NCBI GenBank assembly: GCA_022843955.1
Contig: JALHMQ010000039.1
Coordinates: 1-32,244, forward strand
DNA length: 32,244 nucleotides
Source of the DNA: Burkholderiaceae bacterium
GTDB lineage: Bacteria; Pseudomonadota; Gammaproteobacteria; Burkholderiales; Burkholderiaceae_F
Direction of reading: 5' to 3'
Part shown: positions 17,596 through 25,776 of the stretch, piece by piece
How positions within the stretch are numbered: position 1 is the first letter of the stretch
Layout of the letters: each line of letters starts with the position of its first letter
Program-made: the position numbers and the translations under genes
The notes under the pieces: model-generated
Database searches by the model: none
Told to the model about the DNA's origin: nothing
What the model saw: the letters and a program-made list of their open reading frames with translations, nothing else

Positions 17596-18060
17596 TCACT
17601 TTAGCGCGCGCCAGGTCAGAATGCAGTGCGCGGCGAGCGCGGTCACCCAGTCGGGCGAGGCGGGAACGAATGCCAACCCGTAGCGCGGGCTCACGAGAAA
17701 GCCCGCGCGCTCGAACGCCTCGCCGTCGTGAGAACGGACGAACGCTGCAAGCGCCGCGAACGGGACGACGGTCTCTCGCAGGACCGCCACCGGTGCGCGT
17801 TGCGTCACCTCTTCCAGCCGCCCACTGTCCTGGAATCGAAACACACGGTCGCCGTAGTCGTGCTCGTTGAGCCCAACCGACGTGCGCGCCTGCCGTCGCG
17901 GGGGTCCGAAGCGCACGTGCAACTGTTCCGGCGAAAGGGCGAACGGCAGGCCGTCGACCGACAGGTATGGGACGAGCCGCATCGCGCGATAGGCCGGCCG
18001 GTTCATTGTGGTGCGTGTAGCGCTCAGGCGGCCATCGGATGCCTGCCGCTGTCCCGCCAT
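17596..18060 (-). CDS. Conserved-looking hypothetical protein
   Basis: I do not recognise this family. The frame gives 154 residues, with possible starts at ATG 18060, 18006 and 17982; the first 26 residues look like non-conserved leader, and the folded part seems to begin MRLVPYLSVDGLPFALSPEQ. No signal peptide, membrane helix or metal motif is visible. The composition (alternating beta-prone and helical stretches, HDYGDRVFRF, a C-terminal WVTALAAHCILTW) fits a small soluble domain. It is first in a tight unit with the two kinases (4 bases before the second), so it may act with them. Confidence 0.6.
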   Translation of the reverse strand: MAGQRQASDGRLSATRTTMNRPAYRAMRLVPYLSVDGLPFALSPEQLHVRFGPPRRQARTSVGLNEHDYGDRVFRFQDSGRLEEVTQRAPVAVLRETVVPFAALAAFVRSHDGEAFERAGFLVSPRYGLAFVPASPDWVTALAAHCILTWRALK

Positions 18061-18116
18061 GCCTTGAGTACTGTTAGGTGCGAACGTGCTGACATCACAG
18101 CATCTCCTGGCGAGGT

Positions 18117-18683
18117 TCAGTGCGCGACGTTCGCCTTGGCGGCTTTGGCTGCAACGACCATAAGCCGGTCAGTGGCGGCGATAGCCATCGCCGAAACAGG
18201 AAGGCAACGTGGATCACGGTCTGCGCGATGAGCACCTTCTCGCTGTAGTTCTCTGCGTTGATGAAGGTCTTGAGCAGGTGGATCGAACTGATGCCGATGA
18301 TCGCAGTGGCAAGCTTGACCTTGAGCACGCTGGCGTTTACGTGCGACAGCCACTCTGGCTGGTCAGGATGGTTTTCGAGGTACATCCGGGACACAAACGT
18401 CTCGTAGCCGCCGATGATCACCATGATCAGCGACCATCACCACGTCGATCAACGCGAGCACCACCAGCATGATCAGCGTCTCGTTCAGCCCGGTCATGGT
18501 TGTCGAGGACTTGTAGCCGACGCTGGTGATGAGCTTGGTGAGCGCCTCCTGGCTGCCGAAGGCCGCCTCGATCAGGTGCACCAGTTCAACCCAAAAGTGG
18601 AGTACGTAGACCGCTTGCGCCAGGATCAGGCCGAAGTAAAGGGGCAGTTGCAGCGACCGGCTGGCAAAGATCAGGCGGGGCAA
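18117..18683 (-). pseudogene. UPF0114 (YqhA-like) membrane protein, broken by two frameshifts
   Basis: Three frames together spell a YqhA/UPF0114 protein. Piece 1 reads from TTG 18683, RLIFASRSLQLPLYFGLI to [10 protein letters not shown]. Piece 2 reads [13 protein letters not shown] to [10 protein letters not shown] (ending near 18195). Piece 3 reads [13 protein letters not shown] to the TGA at 18117. Between the Asp of LID and GYE there are 34 bases where the E. coli protein needs 42, an 8-base shortfall (about 18407-18443). The second break is explained by one missing T in a TTT run near 18196-18198. The start is also unclear, since the only upstream ATG is out of frame. This is either a decaying gene or locally poor sequence; intact members have several membrane helices and unknown function. 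Confidence 0.75.
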
Positions 18684-18790
18684 GACAGGAATGGGGCGTG
18701 CGCGTTCGCGTGTTCGGCAGGGGGAGGGGCATTGAACTGAGCCTAGTGAAAACCCAGGGTTTCTAGCGACGCCAATACGCAGGGACGGCG

Positions 18791-18818
18791 CTTGCGTTGC
18801 GCCACGCCAGCCCCATGT
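18791..18818 (+). promoter_or_regulatory. Putative sigma32 (heat-shock) promoter of htpX
   Basis: CTTGCG at 18791-18796 (consensus CTTGAA) and CCCCATGT at 18811-18818 (consensus CCCCATNT, full match) are separated by 14 bases, as in RpoH promoters. It reads toward htpX, a known heat-shock gene in E. coli, whose ATG is 179 bases downstream. Confidence 0.45.
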
Positions 18819-18835
18819 TGAACCCCGTGAAGGTT

Positions 18836-18855
18836 GTCCGGTCGAATTGCCGGAC
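18836..18855 (+). other. Hairpin in the htpX leader
   Basis: GTCCGG (18836-18841) and CCGGAC (18850-18855) form a perfect 6-bp stem around an 8-base loop, just downstream of the putative heat-shock promoter. There is no T-run, so it is not a terminator. It may stabilise or regulate the leader. Confidence 0.4.
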
Positions 18856-18996
18856 CTGGAATAGGGCGAGGCAATCCGATGTAGGACCGTGGAAAGACCT
18901 GAGTGGTGGGATCCAAGGCGACTGCCTTAGACTCCTTTCGGTTCGGCTAGCGGGTACATCCCGGCCAACCCACTATTTTTCCTTTCTGGAGATCAC

Positions 18997-19887
18997 ATGA
19001 AACGTATCGCGCTGTTCGTCCTGACGAACCTTGCGATCATGGTCGTGCTGGGCATCACGCTGACCGTGGTGAGCAGCGTGTTCGGCATTAGCTTTCGCAT
19101 GGGCGGGCAGACATTGCAGATTGTCCCGCTGATGATCTTTTCGCTCATCGTGGGCTTCGTCGGCGCGTTCATTTCGCTTCTGATCAGCAAGCCGATGGCG
19201 AAGTGGTCCACCAAGGCGCAGGTAATCACTCAGCCGCGCAATGCGATGGAGCAGTGGCTGGTCGACACGGTTCGCAAGCACGCGGACAAGGCTGGTATCG
19301 GTATGCCCGAGGTCGCGCTGTATGAGGGCGAGCCCAATGCCTTTGCAACAGGCGCTTTCAAGAACAGCGCGCTGGTGGCTGTTTCCACGGGTTTGCTGCA
19401 GTCGATGAGTCGCGAGGAGGTCGAAGCAGTCCTCGGCCACGAGGTTGCGCACGTGGCCAACGGTGACATGGTCACCTTGACGTTGATCCAGGGCGTCATG
19501 AATACGTTCGTGGTGTTTCTGTCCCGGGTCATCGGCTACGTGGTCGACCGAATCATCCTGCGCAATCAGGAAGAGGGTCCTGGCATTGGCTACTGGGTGA
19601 CGGTGATCGTGATGGATATCGTTCTCGGTTTCCTTGCTGCAATCATCGTCGCGTGGTTCTCGCGCCAGCGCGAGTTTCGCGCGGACGCTGGCGCTGCCGC
19701 GCTGATGGGCAGCGGCCGCCCGATGATCAACGCGCTCGCGCGCCTGGGTGGGATGCAGCCGGGTGAGCTGCCATCGCAGGTGAAGGCAATGGGCATCGCC
19801 GGCAAGCCGAGCGGCATGATGGCGTTGTTTTCGAGTCACCCGCCGATTGAAGAGCGCATCGCCGCGCTGCAGGCTCAGGGTCGCTAA
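18997..19887 (+). CDS. htpX: Membrane-bound zinc metalloprotease HtpX
   Basis: HtpX is an M48-family protease of the inner membrane that degrades damaged membrane proteins, alongside FtsH. The 296-residue product has two N-terminal membrane helices ([19 protein letters not shown], and [20 protein letters not shown]), the zinc site HEVAH (H148, E149, H152), two further hydrophobic segments, and the third ligand E226 in [10 protein letters not shown]. The C-terminal [13 protein letters not shown] is also a family mark. CTGGAG precedes the ATG as ribosome site. The gene stands alone with its own putative heat-shock promoter and terminator, consistent with stress control. Confidence 0.97.
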   Translation: MKRIALFVLTNLAIMVVLGITLTVVSSVFGISFRMGGQTLQIVPLMIFSLIVGFVGAFISLLISKPMAKWSTKAQVITQPRNAMEQWLVDTVRKHADKAGIGMPEVALYEGEPNAFATGAFKNSALVAVSTGLLQSMSREEVEAVLGHEVAHVANGDMVTLTLIQGVMNTFVVFLSRVIGYVVDRIILRNQEEGPGIGYWVTVIVMDIVLGFLAAIIVAWFSRQREFRADAGAAALMGSGRPMINALARLGGMQPGELPSQVKAMGIAGKPSGMMALFSSHPPIEERIAALQAQGR

Positions 19888-19905
19888 CTCTCGATAGTGG
19901 GTCAA

Positions 19906-19937
19906 CCAGGCCGGGCAGATCGCCTGGCCTTTTTTTT
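19906..19937 (+). terminator. Intrinsic terminator of htpX
   Basis: CCAGGC (19906-19911) pairs with GCCTGG (19922-19927), followed by CC and eight Ts (19930-19937), 19 bases after the htpX stop. The opposite strand has no T-run, so it acts mainly on htpX, though it also separates the convergent MATE gene. Confidence 0.85.
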
Positions 19938-19950
19938 CCCGGTGGCTGGG

Positions 19951-21324
19951 TTACTCGACGTGGCGGCGCGCCACGCGCGACGCGAGCCAACTGAGCGCGA
20001 CCCCCGCCAAAGCAATACCGACGATCGCGGCGGTCCAGAACGCGGCCGCGCCACCATGCTCTCGGCCAAACTCGCTGTGGTAAGCAAGGGCGTAGCCGCC
20101 CAGCAGGCCGACGCCCCACAGGGCGGCGGAGTGAATCAGCATGGGGGCGAAGGCGACTTTGTAGCCGCGCAGCACCAGCCCTGCTGCACCCTGCATCGCG
20201 TCGAAGACGTGAAAGATCAGCGCCAGCGCCATCAGGGACAGCGCCATCTCGGCCACTGCCGCGTCGGTCGTGTAGCTGTTGACCAGCGGTCCGCGACAGA
20301 ACCACACCGCGCTCGCCGCCACCATTGCAGTGATCATCGAAACGTTCCAACCGCGGCGAGCCGCTACTTGAGCCTGTCGGCCCGCGCCGGCGCCCAGGCA
20401 CTGCGCCACCAGCACGCTGGTCGCGATCCCCAAGGCGAGTGGAATCATGAACAACAGCGAAACGATGTTGGCGATGATGTGGTGACCGCCGATCGTTACC
20501 GCGCCCAGGCGCGCGATCAGGATCGCGATGAACGTGAACGATGTCACCTCGATCAGCAGCGAGACTCCGGACGGCACCCCGAGCCTGAGCAGTTCCTTTT
20601 GCCGATTCCAGCGCGGCAGGGCTGACCGGGGCGATCGCGTGCGGAAGCGGTCGTAGAACGGATCGAGGCGCCAGACGGCGGCGTTGGTGGCCGCCGCACC
20701 CCACATCAGCAGCGCGGTGGCTAATCCGCATCCAGCGCCGCCGAGCGGTGGAACGGGTCCCGCGCCGTGGATCAGCAGGTGGTTCAGCGGCACCTTGGCC
20801 GCCAGCATGCCGAGGTTGATCGCCATCGCCACGTTCGGGCGCGACACTGCGGAGTTCAAGGCGATGTACGACCGCGCCAGCAGGGCGCCGGGCAAGCCAA
20901 AAGCCACGAACAGCAGGTACTGATGCGCAATCGCCGCCACATCGGGAGCCACGCCGACCCACCTCAGCCACGGCCAGTTGAACAGCAGTATCGGCATGCC
21001 GATCAGCGCCAGCGCCAGCGCAAGCCAGTTACCCTGACCGAGGTCCTCGCCGATCTCATGCCAGCGACCTGCCCCAAAGTGATGGCCGGCGACCGGTGTC
21101 AGCGCCTGCAGCACGCCCATCAACCCGATGAACACGCTCGAGTAGATGCTCATGCCGATCGCCACCGCGGCCAAGTCGGTGGCGGACAGGCGCCCGGCCA
21201 TCACGGTGTCGATCACCGCGAGCCCCATGACGGCCAGCTGCGCAATGAAGATCGGTCCCGCCAGCCGCAGCAGATCGCGCAGGGCAACGCCCGGCGCCGG
21301 CGGGGAGTCGGCGGTGCGAGTCAC
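19951..21324 (-). CDS. MATE-family multidrug/sodium antiporter (NorM type)
   Basis: A 457-residue membrane protein with about twelve hydrophobic helices in two homologous halves. The first opens with RLAGPIFIAQLAVMGLAVIDTVMAGRLS, the MatE 'P.......M..VD..M.G.L' signature. The second begins RLGVPSGVSLLIEVTSFTF and contains GAVTIGGHHI. NorM-type MATE proteins export cationic drugs in exchange for Na+ or H+; substrate is not deducible. The start is GTG at 21324 without an evident ribosome site, so it could differ by some residues. The upstream glycosyltransferase gene ends 52 bases away on the same strand, so the two may share a transcript. Confidence 0.92.
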   Translation of the reverse strand: MTRTADSPPAPGVALRDLLRLAGPIFIAQLAVMGLAVIDTVMAGRLSATDLAAVAIGMSIYSSVFIGLMGVLQALTPVAGHHFGAGRWHEIGEDLGQGNWLALALALIGMPILLFNWPWLRWVGVAPDVAAIAHQYLLFVAFGLPGALLARSYIALNSAVSRPNVAMAINLGMLAAKVPLNHLLIHGAGPVPPLGGAGCGLATALLMWGAAATNAAVWRLDPFYDRFRTRSPRSALPRWNRQKELLRLGVPSGVSLLIEVTSFTFIAILIARLGAVTIGGHHIIANIVSLLFMIPLALGIATSVLVAQCLGAGAGRQAQVAARRGWNVSMITAMVAASAVWFCRGPLVNSYTTDAAVAEMALSLMALALIFHVFDAMQGAAGLVLRGYKVAFAPMLIHSAALWGVGLLGGYALAYHSEFGREHGGAAAFWTAAIVGIALAGVALSWLASRVARRHVE

Positions 21325-21376
21325 GGAGCGAAAGAGCAGGCGCCGATCGCGCCGCTCGGTGGTTGACCGCGGGTTT

Positions 21377-23116
21377 TCAAGCGCCGCGTCGGTAGAGTCT
21401 GAGCGTCTCGTCGGGTCGCGCCGGCCAGCGACCTTCCCAGATTAGCGTCCAGTCGCCTGTCGGCGGTTCGTCGTCGAGTTGGGTACGCCGTGAGTCGCGC
21501 TGCAGCAGCAGTTCGCACATCGATCCGGCGTTGGGTGGGGCGAAGATCAATCCGCCATGGTGGGCGAACAACGCCTTGTGCGCCGCGAACAGGCGATAGC
21601 CCTCGATGCATGAGCCAGGCGCTACCCGGTCGGCCTGCTCACGTACCGTGGCGGCGATCGGACCGTAGCCGCGGTTGTAGTTGACGGCCGGCAGATAGAG
21701 CGCCACCAGCAGCAGCCAGAGCATGGTCAGGCCGTAGGCGGCGAGCGCAGGTCCGCGCCAGAGCATTGGCGGGCGCCGCAGGACACGCCAGAGCACCAGG
21801 GCCACCCAGCCGGCGCTGGCGGCTGCCGCCAGTGCGAGAGCAATCGGATGCAACTGCGGTTCGAAACCGGGCACAAGGCGGATCACGGAGGCGGCCATGC
21901 GCGGCGGCGTGCCCGTGGTGAGGGCCACGAAGTACGCCCATGCGGCCAGCGCGAACAAGGTGAACGTCGCAATGGCGAACCAGTCGATCAGGGTGTCGAG
22001 ACTTCGCCGCAATGAGGTCGCTCCGAACGCGGCGAGCAGTACCAGCGGCGGCACCAGCAAGATCAGGCTCGAGTCGCTGACCGGCCGGTGAAACAGCATC
22101 GCCAGGAACAGCGCGATGATGACCACGCCGGGAATTGCGACGTGCGGTCGGCGCAGTGCATGGCGCCACGAGTACGCCGTCCAGGCGGCCAGCGGCCACA
22201 GCGGCCACGTGTACCAGGCAATGTTGCGTGGCACCCAGTTCAGGTCGGCAGGCCGCGGCAGGCCGAGCGACTGCGCCAGATGATGCTCCCAGATAGCGTA
22301 GTAGTCCGCGGCGGCAGTGCCGGGAATGGTGAGCGCGCCAAACGGCCAGATGGCACCGACCATGGTCGCTGCGAACACGGCAGTGAGTCCGGCAATGCGT
22401 CGTTGCGGTTCTGGCAATGCCACCCACAGCACACCCACTGCTGCCACCAGCAGCCAGAGTGCCGGCAACGGCCCGCGAGACAGCGCCAGGGCGCCGATCG
22501 ACGCGCCGGCGACCAGCGCGCCGCGTACCGGCGCGTCGAGCGACAAGACGAGCCCGAAGAGCGCACAACTGACGAACGCGAGCGCGGCGGTCTCGGCGGT
22601 GGTCTCGTGCATCCGGACAACGATGCCGATGGTGCCCAGCAGGAGCAGCACGGCAATGTCGGCCAGCATGCGGCCGTAGTCGCGTGGCGCCGCTTCACCG
22701 CCGAACGCAAACGTAACCGGTTGCGCCTCGTCGCGTCGCGCTAGCCGATAGGTCGCATACCAAAGAGCGGTCGTGGTGAGCGTGAACCAGAGCAAGACGG
22801 ACAGGCGGGCCGCCTGCGCATCGCCGACCAGCGGGCCCAGGAGCCAGACGAACAGCGCGCCGACCCAGAAGGGCAGCGGCCCCTCGTCGGTCAGCCACTC
22901 GCCTGCGATGTTCGGCAGCCACCAGTCGGTGGCGGTGCCGTTGGCCATCGACGAGATGATGCCGAAACCGACCGCGTCTTCCGAGTACCAGGGATCGCGG
23001 CCGAACAGGCCGGCGCCGATGTAGACCACGAGCAGCGCGTACAGCGCCCAGCGCGGGAACTCGGTGGCGGCCGCCGCCGAGACGCGCGACGGGGACAGGC
23101 GGGTGTCAAAGCTCAT
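21377..23116 (-). CDS. GT-C type membrane glycosyltransferase (ArnT/PMT-like)
   Basis: A 579-residue protein with about ten or more hydrophobic helices. After a short cytoplasmic lead and first helix it has RDPWYSEDAVGFGI (about 40-53) and later DEGPLPFWVGALF. The acidic residue in the first periplasmic loop is the expected catalytic site of GT-C enzymes, which use lipid-linked sugar donors. The C-terminal part after the last helix is a small soluble domain (about 500-579). Similarity to ArnT/family 39-83 proteins is judged by layout, not by a strong signature, and the sugar and acceptor are unknown. It is followed by the MATE gene. Confidence 0.7.
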   Translation of the reverse strand: MSFDTRLSPSRVSAAAATEFPRWALYALLVVYIGAGLFGRDPWYSEDAVGFGIISSMANGTATDWWLPNIAGEWLTDEGPLPFWVGALFVWLLGPLVGDAQAARLSVLLWFTLTTTALWYATYRLARRDEAQPVTFAFGGEAAPRDYGRMLADIAVLLLLGTIGIVVRMHETTAETAALAFVSCALFGLVLSLDAPVRGALVAGASIGALALSRGPLPALWLLVAAVGVLWVALPEPQRRIAGLTAVFAATMVGAIWPFGALTIPGTAAADYYAIWEHHLAQSLGLPRPADLNWVPRNIAWYTWPLWPLAAWTAYSWRHALRRPHVAIPGVVIIALFLAMLFHRPVSDSSLILLVPPLVLLAAFGATSLRRSLDTLIDWFAIATFTLFALAAWAYFVALTTGTPPRMAASVIRLVPGFEPQLHPIALALAAAASAGWVALVLWRVLRRPPMLWRGPALAAYGLTMLWLLLVALYLPAVNYNRGYGPIAATVREQADRVAPGSCIEGYRLFAAHKALFAHHGGLIFAPPNAGSMCELLLQRDSRRTQLDDEPPTGDWTLIWEGRWPARPDETLRLYRRGA

Positions 23117-23182
23117 CGGAAGCGAAGGCTACGCCATGACAGTGCGGGGTGCGGGCAAGCCAAGGCACTGCGGGCCACAACG

Positions 23183-23210
23183 GAAAAAGGCAGCCGAAGC
23201 TGCCTTTTTC
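23183..23210 (-). terminator. Intrinsic terminator of the rho-rpmE2 unit, UUCG loop
   Basis: A perfect 12-bp inverted repeat (23183-23194 with 23199-23210). Read on the minus strand it gives GGCAGC, loop TTCG, GCTGCC, then TTTTTC. The C(UUCG)G tetraloop is extra stable. It is 30 bases after the rpmE2 stop and just upstream of the glycosyltransferase gene on the same strand. The A-run on the other side would let it work in both directions. Confidence 0.9.
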
Positions 23211-23240
23211 TGCTGCGCCTCGCGGCCACGGCCAGCGCAA

Positions 23241-23558
23241 CTACTTCTTGCGAGCCCGGGCAGCGGTCTCTTCCTTGGCCTTGGTGGCAGCGGCCGCGGC
23301 GGCATTGACCTGCTCGGTCTTGGCAGCGAACTTCTGGCGGAACTTCTCGACGCGGCCGGTCTCGACGATCCGGGTCTGCGCGCCGGTGTAGAACGGATGC
23401 GACTCCGAAGTCGTGTCGAGCTTGATCAGCGGATACGTCTTGCCATCGATCTCGATCTTGTCGCGTGTCTGCGCGGTCGACCGGGTGATGAATCGGAAGT
23501 CGGTCTGCATGTCCTGAAATACGACGTCCCGGTACTCGGGGTGGATGCCTGCTTTCAT
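23241..23558 (-). CDS. rpmE2: 50S ribosomal protein L31, type B (zinc-free)
   Basis: L31 bridges the two ribosomal subunits. This 105-residue form starts [16 protein letters not shown] and shows [17 protein letters not shown] and [10 protein letters not shown], the type B signatures. It has no cysteine at all, so it lacks the zinc site of type A. In many bacteria the type B paralog replaces L31A in zinc shortage, but in several Burkholderiales it is the housekeeping copy. A roughly 25-residue Ala/Lys tail (from [10 protein letters not shown]) extends beyond the usual end. ATG 23558 with GAGG upstream is the start; longer readings upstream are not family-like. It follows rho by 216 bases with its own probable promoter. 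Confidence 0.94.
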   Translation of the reverse strand: MKAGIHPEYRDVVFQDMQTDFRFITRSTAQTRDKIEIDGKTYPLIKLDTTSESHPFYTGAQTRIVETGRVEKFRQKFAAKTEQVNAAAAAATKAKEETAARARKK

Positions 23559-23689
23559 TTGCCTCGGTCCTGTTGTTGGGTCGCCAGACGGATCGGCGTC
23601 GAACGGAAAGCTTGGGTGGCCTGCGCCAGATTGCCCAACTTGCCGGTGACGCGCGTTTCCAGCCACGTGCCCAGGCGGAAAAGCCGCGG

Positions 23690-23718
23690 ATTATCCGCGA
23701 AACGGGTCAGGCCCGCAA
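23690..23718 (-). promoter_or_regulatory. Probable sigma70 promoter of rpmE2
   Basis: On the minus strand, TTGCGG (23718-23713) is followed after exactly 17 bases by GATAAT (23695-23690), a 5/6 match to the -10 consensus. It lies between rho and rpmE2, about 125 bases before the rpmE2 ATG. The -35 is only 3/6. No Zur-type palindrome is seen around it. Confidence 0.5.
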
Positions 23719-23774
23719 ACAGATGTCCGGGCGCGGCCGGTTGGCGCCATCGAGCAGTGCAGCCTGGCGAAAGC

Positions 23775-25037
<1,263 letters not shown>

Positions 25038-25097
25038 GGGTGGTCTACGGTGGGGATGATGGGGCGCCGGTTGAGGGGAGCGCCCGCGGGGAGAAGG

Positions 25098-25124
25098 GGC
25101 GGCAGGCAGGCGCCTGCCACCGCC
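25098..25124. other. GC-rich inverted repeat between trxA and rho
   Basis: GGCAGG and CCTGCC (25101-25106, 25113-25118) with flanking complementary GGCGG/CCGCC form a bulged hairpin, with a 14-base palindrome, GGCAGGCGCCTGCC, inside it (25105-25118). There is no T-run on the minus strand, so it may attenuate or stabilise the trxA message rather than terminate it. Confidence 0.35.
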
Positions 25125-25132
25125 GGGTGCGG

Positions 25133-25456
25133 CTAGAGATTGGCGTCGATGAACGAGGTAAGTTGCGACTTCGACAGGGCGCCGACCTTGGTGCCGACCA
25201 CGGCGCCATCCTTGAACAGCATCAGGGTGGGAATGCCGCGGATGCCGTATTTTGCCGGCGTGGACTGGTTCTCGTCCACGTTGAGCTTGGCCACGGTGAT
25301 CTTGCCCTTGTACTCGCCGGCCACCTCAGCCAGGATCGGCGCGATCGAGCGGCACGGCCCGCACCATTCTGCCCAGTAGTCCACCAGGACCGGACCATCG
25401 GCCTTCAGGACATCGGATTCGAAGCTTGCGTCACTGACGTACTTGATTTCGCTCAT
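25133..25456 (-). CDS. trxA: Thioredoxin
   Basis: Thioredoxin reduces protein disulfides in the cytoplasm with electrons from thioredoxin reductase. The 107-residue product has the active site WCGPC (C32 and C35), the cis-proline loop [11 protein letters not shown] and the expected [17 protein letters not shown] strand. ATG 25456 is the family start; the open frame runs on to 25558 without family-like sequence. In the active-site motif Lys is replaced by Arg (CGPCR), as is common. It is divergent from the AddB-like gene and heads the trxA-rho-rpmE2 unit. Confidence 0.97.
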   Translation of the reverse strand: MSEIKYVSDASFESDVLKADGPVLVDYWAEWCGPCRSIAPILAEVAGEYKGKITVAKLNVDENQSTPAKYGIRGIPTLMLFKDGAVVGTKVGALSKSQLTSFIDANL

Positions 25457-25776
25457 TGCGGAACCTCTCGTGCCAACGCGGCACTGCGCTGCGCAGAAGG
25501 GGAAGGGATCGGGGGAAATGAACTGGCACGAACGCTGGGCTGGGTCATCCGCCATCACCGCGGGCGCTTGGCTGGTGATCGCTCCGGAGTCATCCGGATC
25601 AAGGAAAACGCGTGGCCGGGTTCGATGCGGGAGATCGTAGCACCGGCGCAGGCGATGGCAAAGCGCCGCGTTGCAAGGGCGGTCACGCTGCCGTCACTGC
25701 CTAGAATCCGCGAGATGAGTCTCTTTACTTCTGGTCGGTCCGCAGGCCCCATGGTGGCACCGCACGTGTCGCCCAC
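25457..25776. other. Divergent promoter region between trxA and addB-like gene
   Basis: A 320-base stretch without a supportable gene. Frames open across it on both strands are extensions of trxA or shadows. It must carry the outward promoters for trxA and for the nuclease pair. TAGAAT near 25702 resembles a -10 for the plus strand, but no -35 at proper distance is visible. I see no other structure. Confidence 0.5.

Larger units (their letters stand above)
18684..18996. other. Intergenic region upstream of htpX
   Basis: A 313-base stretch with no convincing gene on either strand. It holds the putative heat-shock promoter (18791-18818) and a leader of about 170 bases with one clear hairpin. 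I see no known riboswitch or tRNA-like element in it. Confidence 0.6.

Noticed and set aside
23685-23699. CGCGGATTATCCGCG near-palindrome as a terminator of rho
   Set aside because: The stem is five pairs and is followed by only four Ts; the same bases fit better as the -10 of a promoter for rpmE2. A weak dual role is not excluded.
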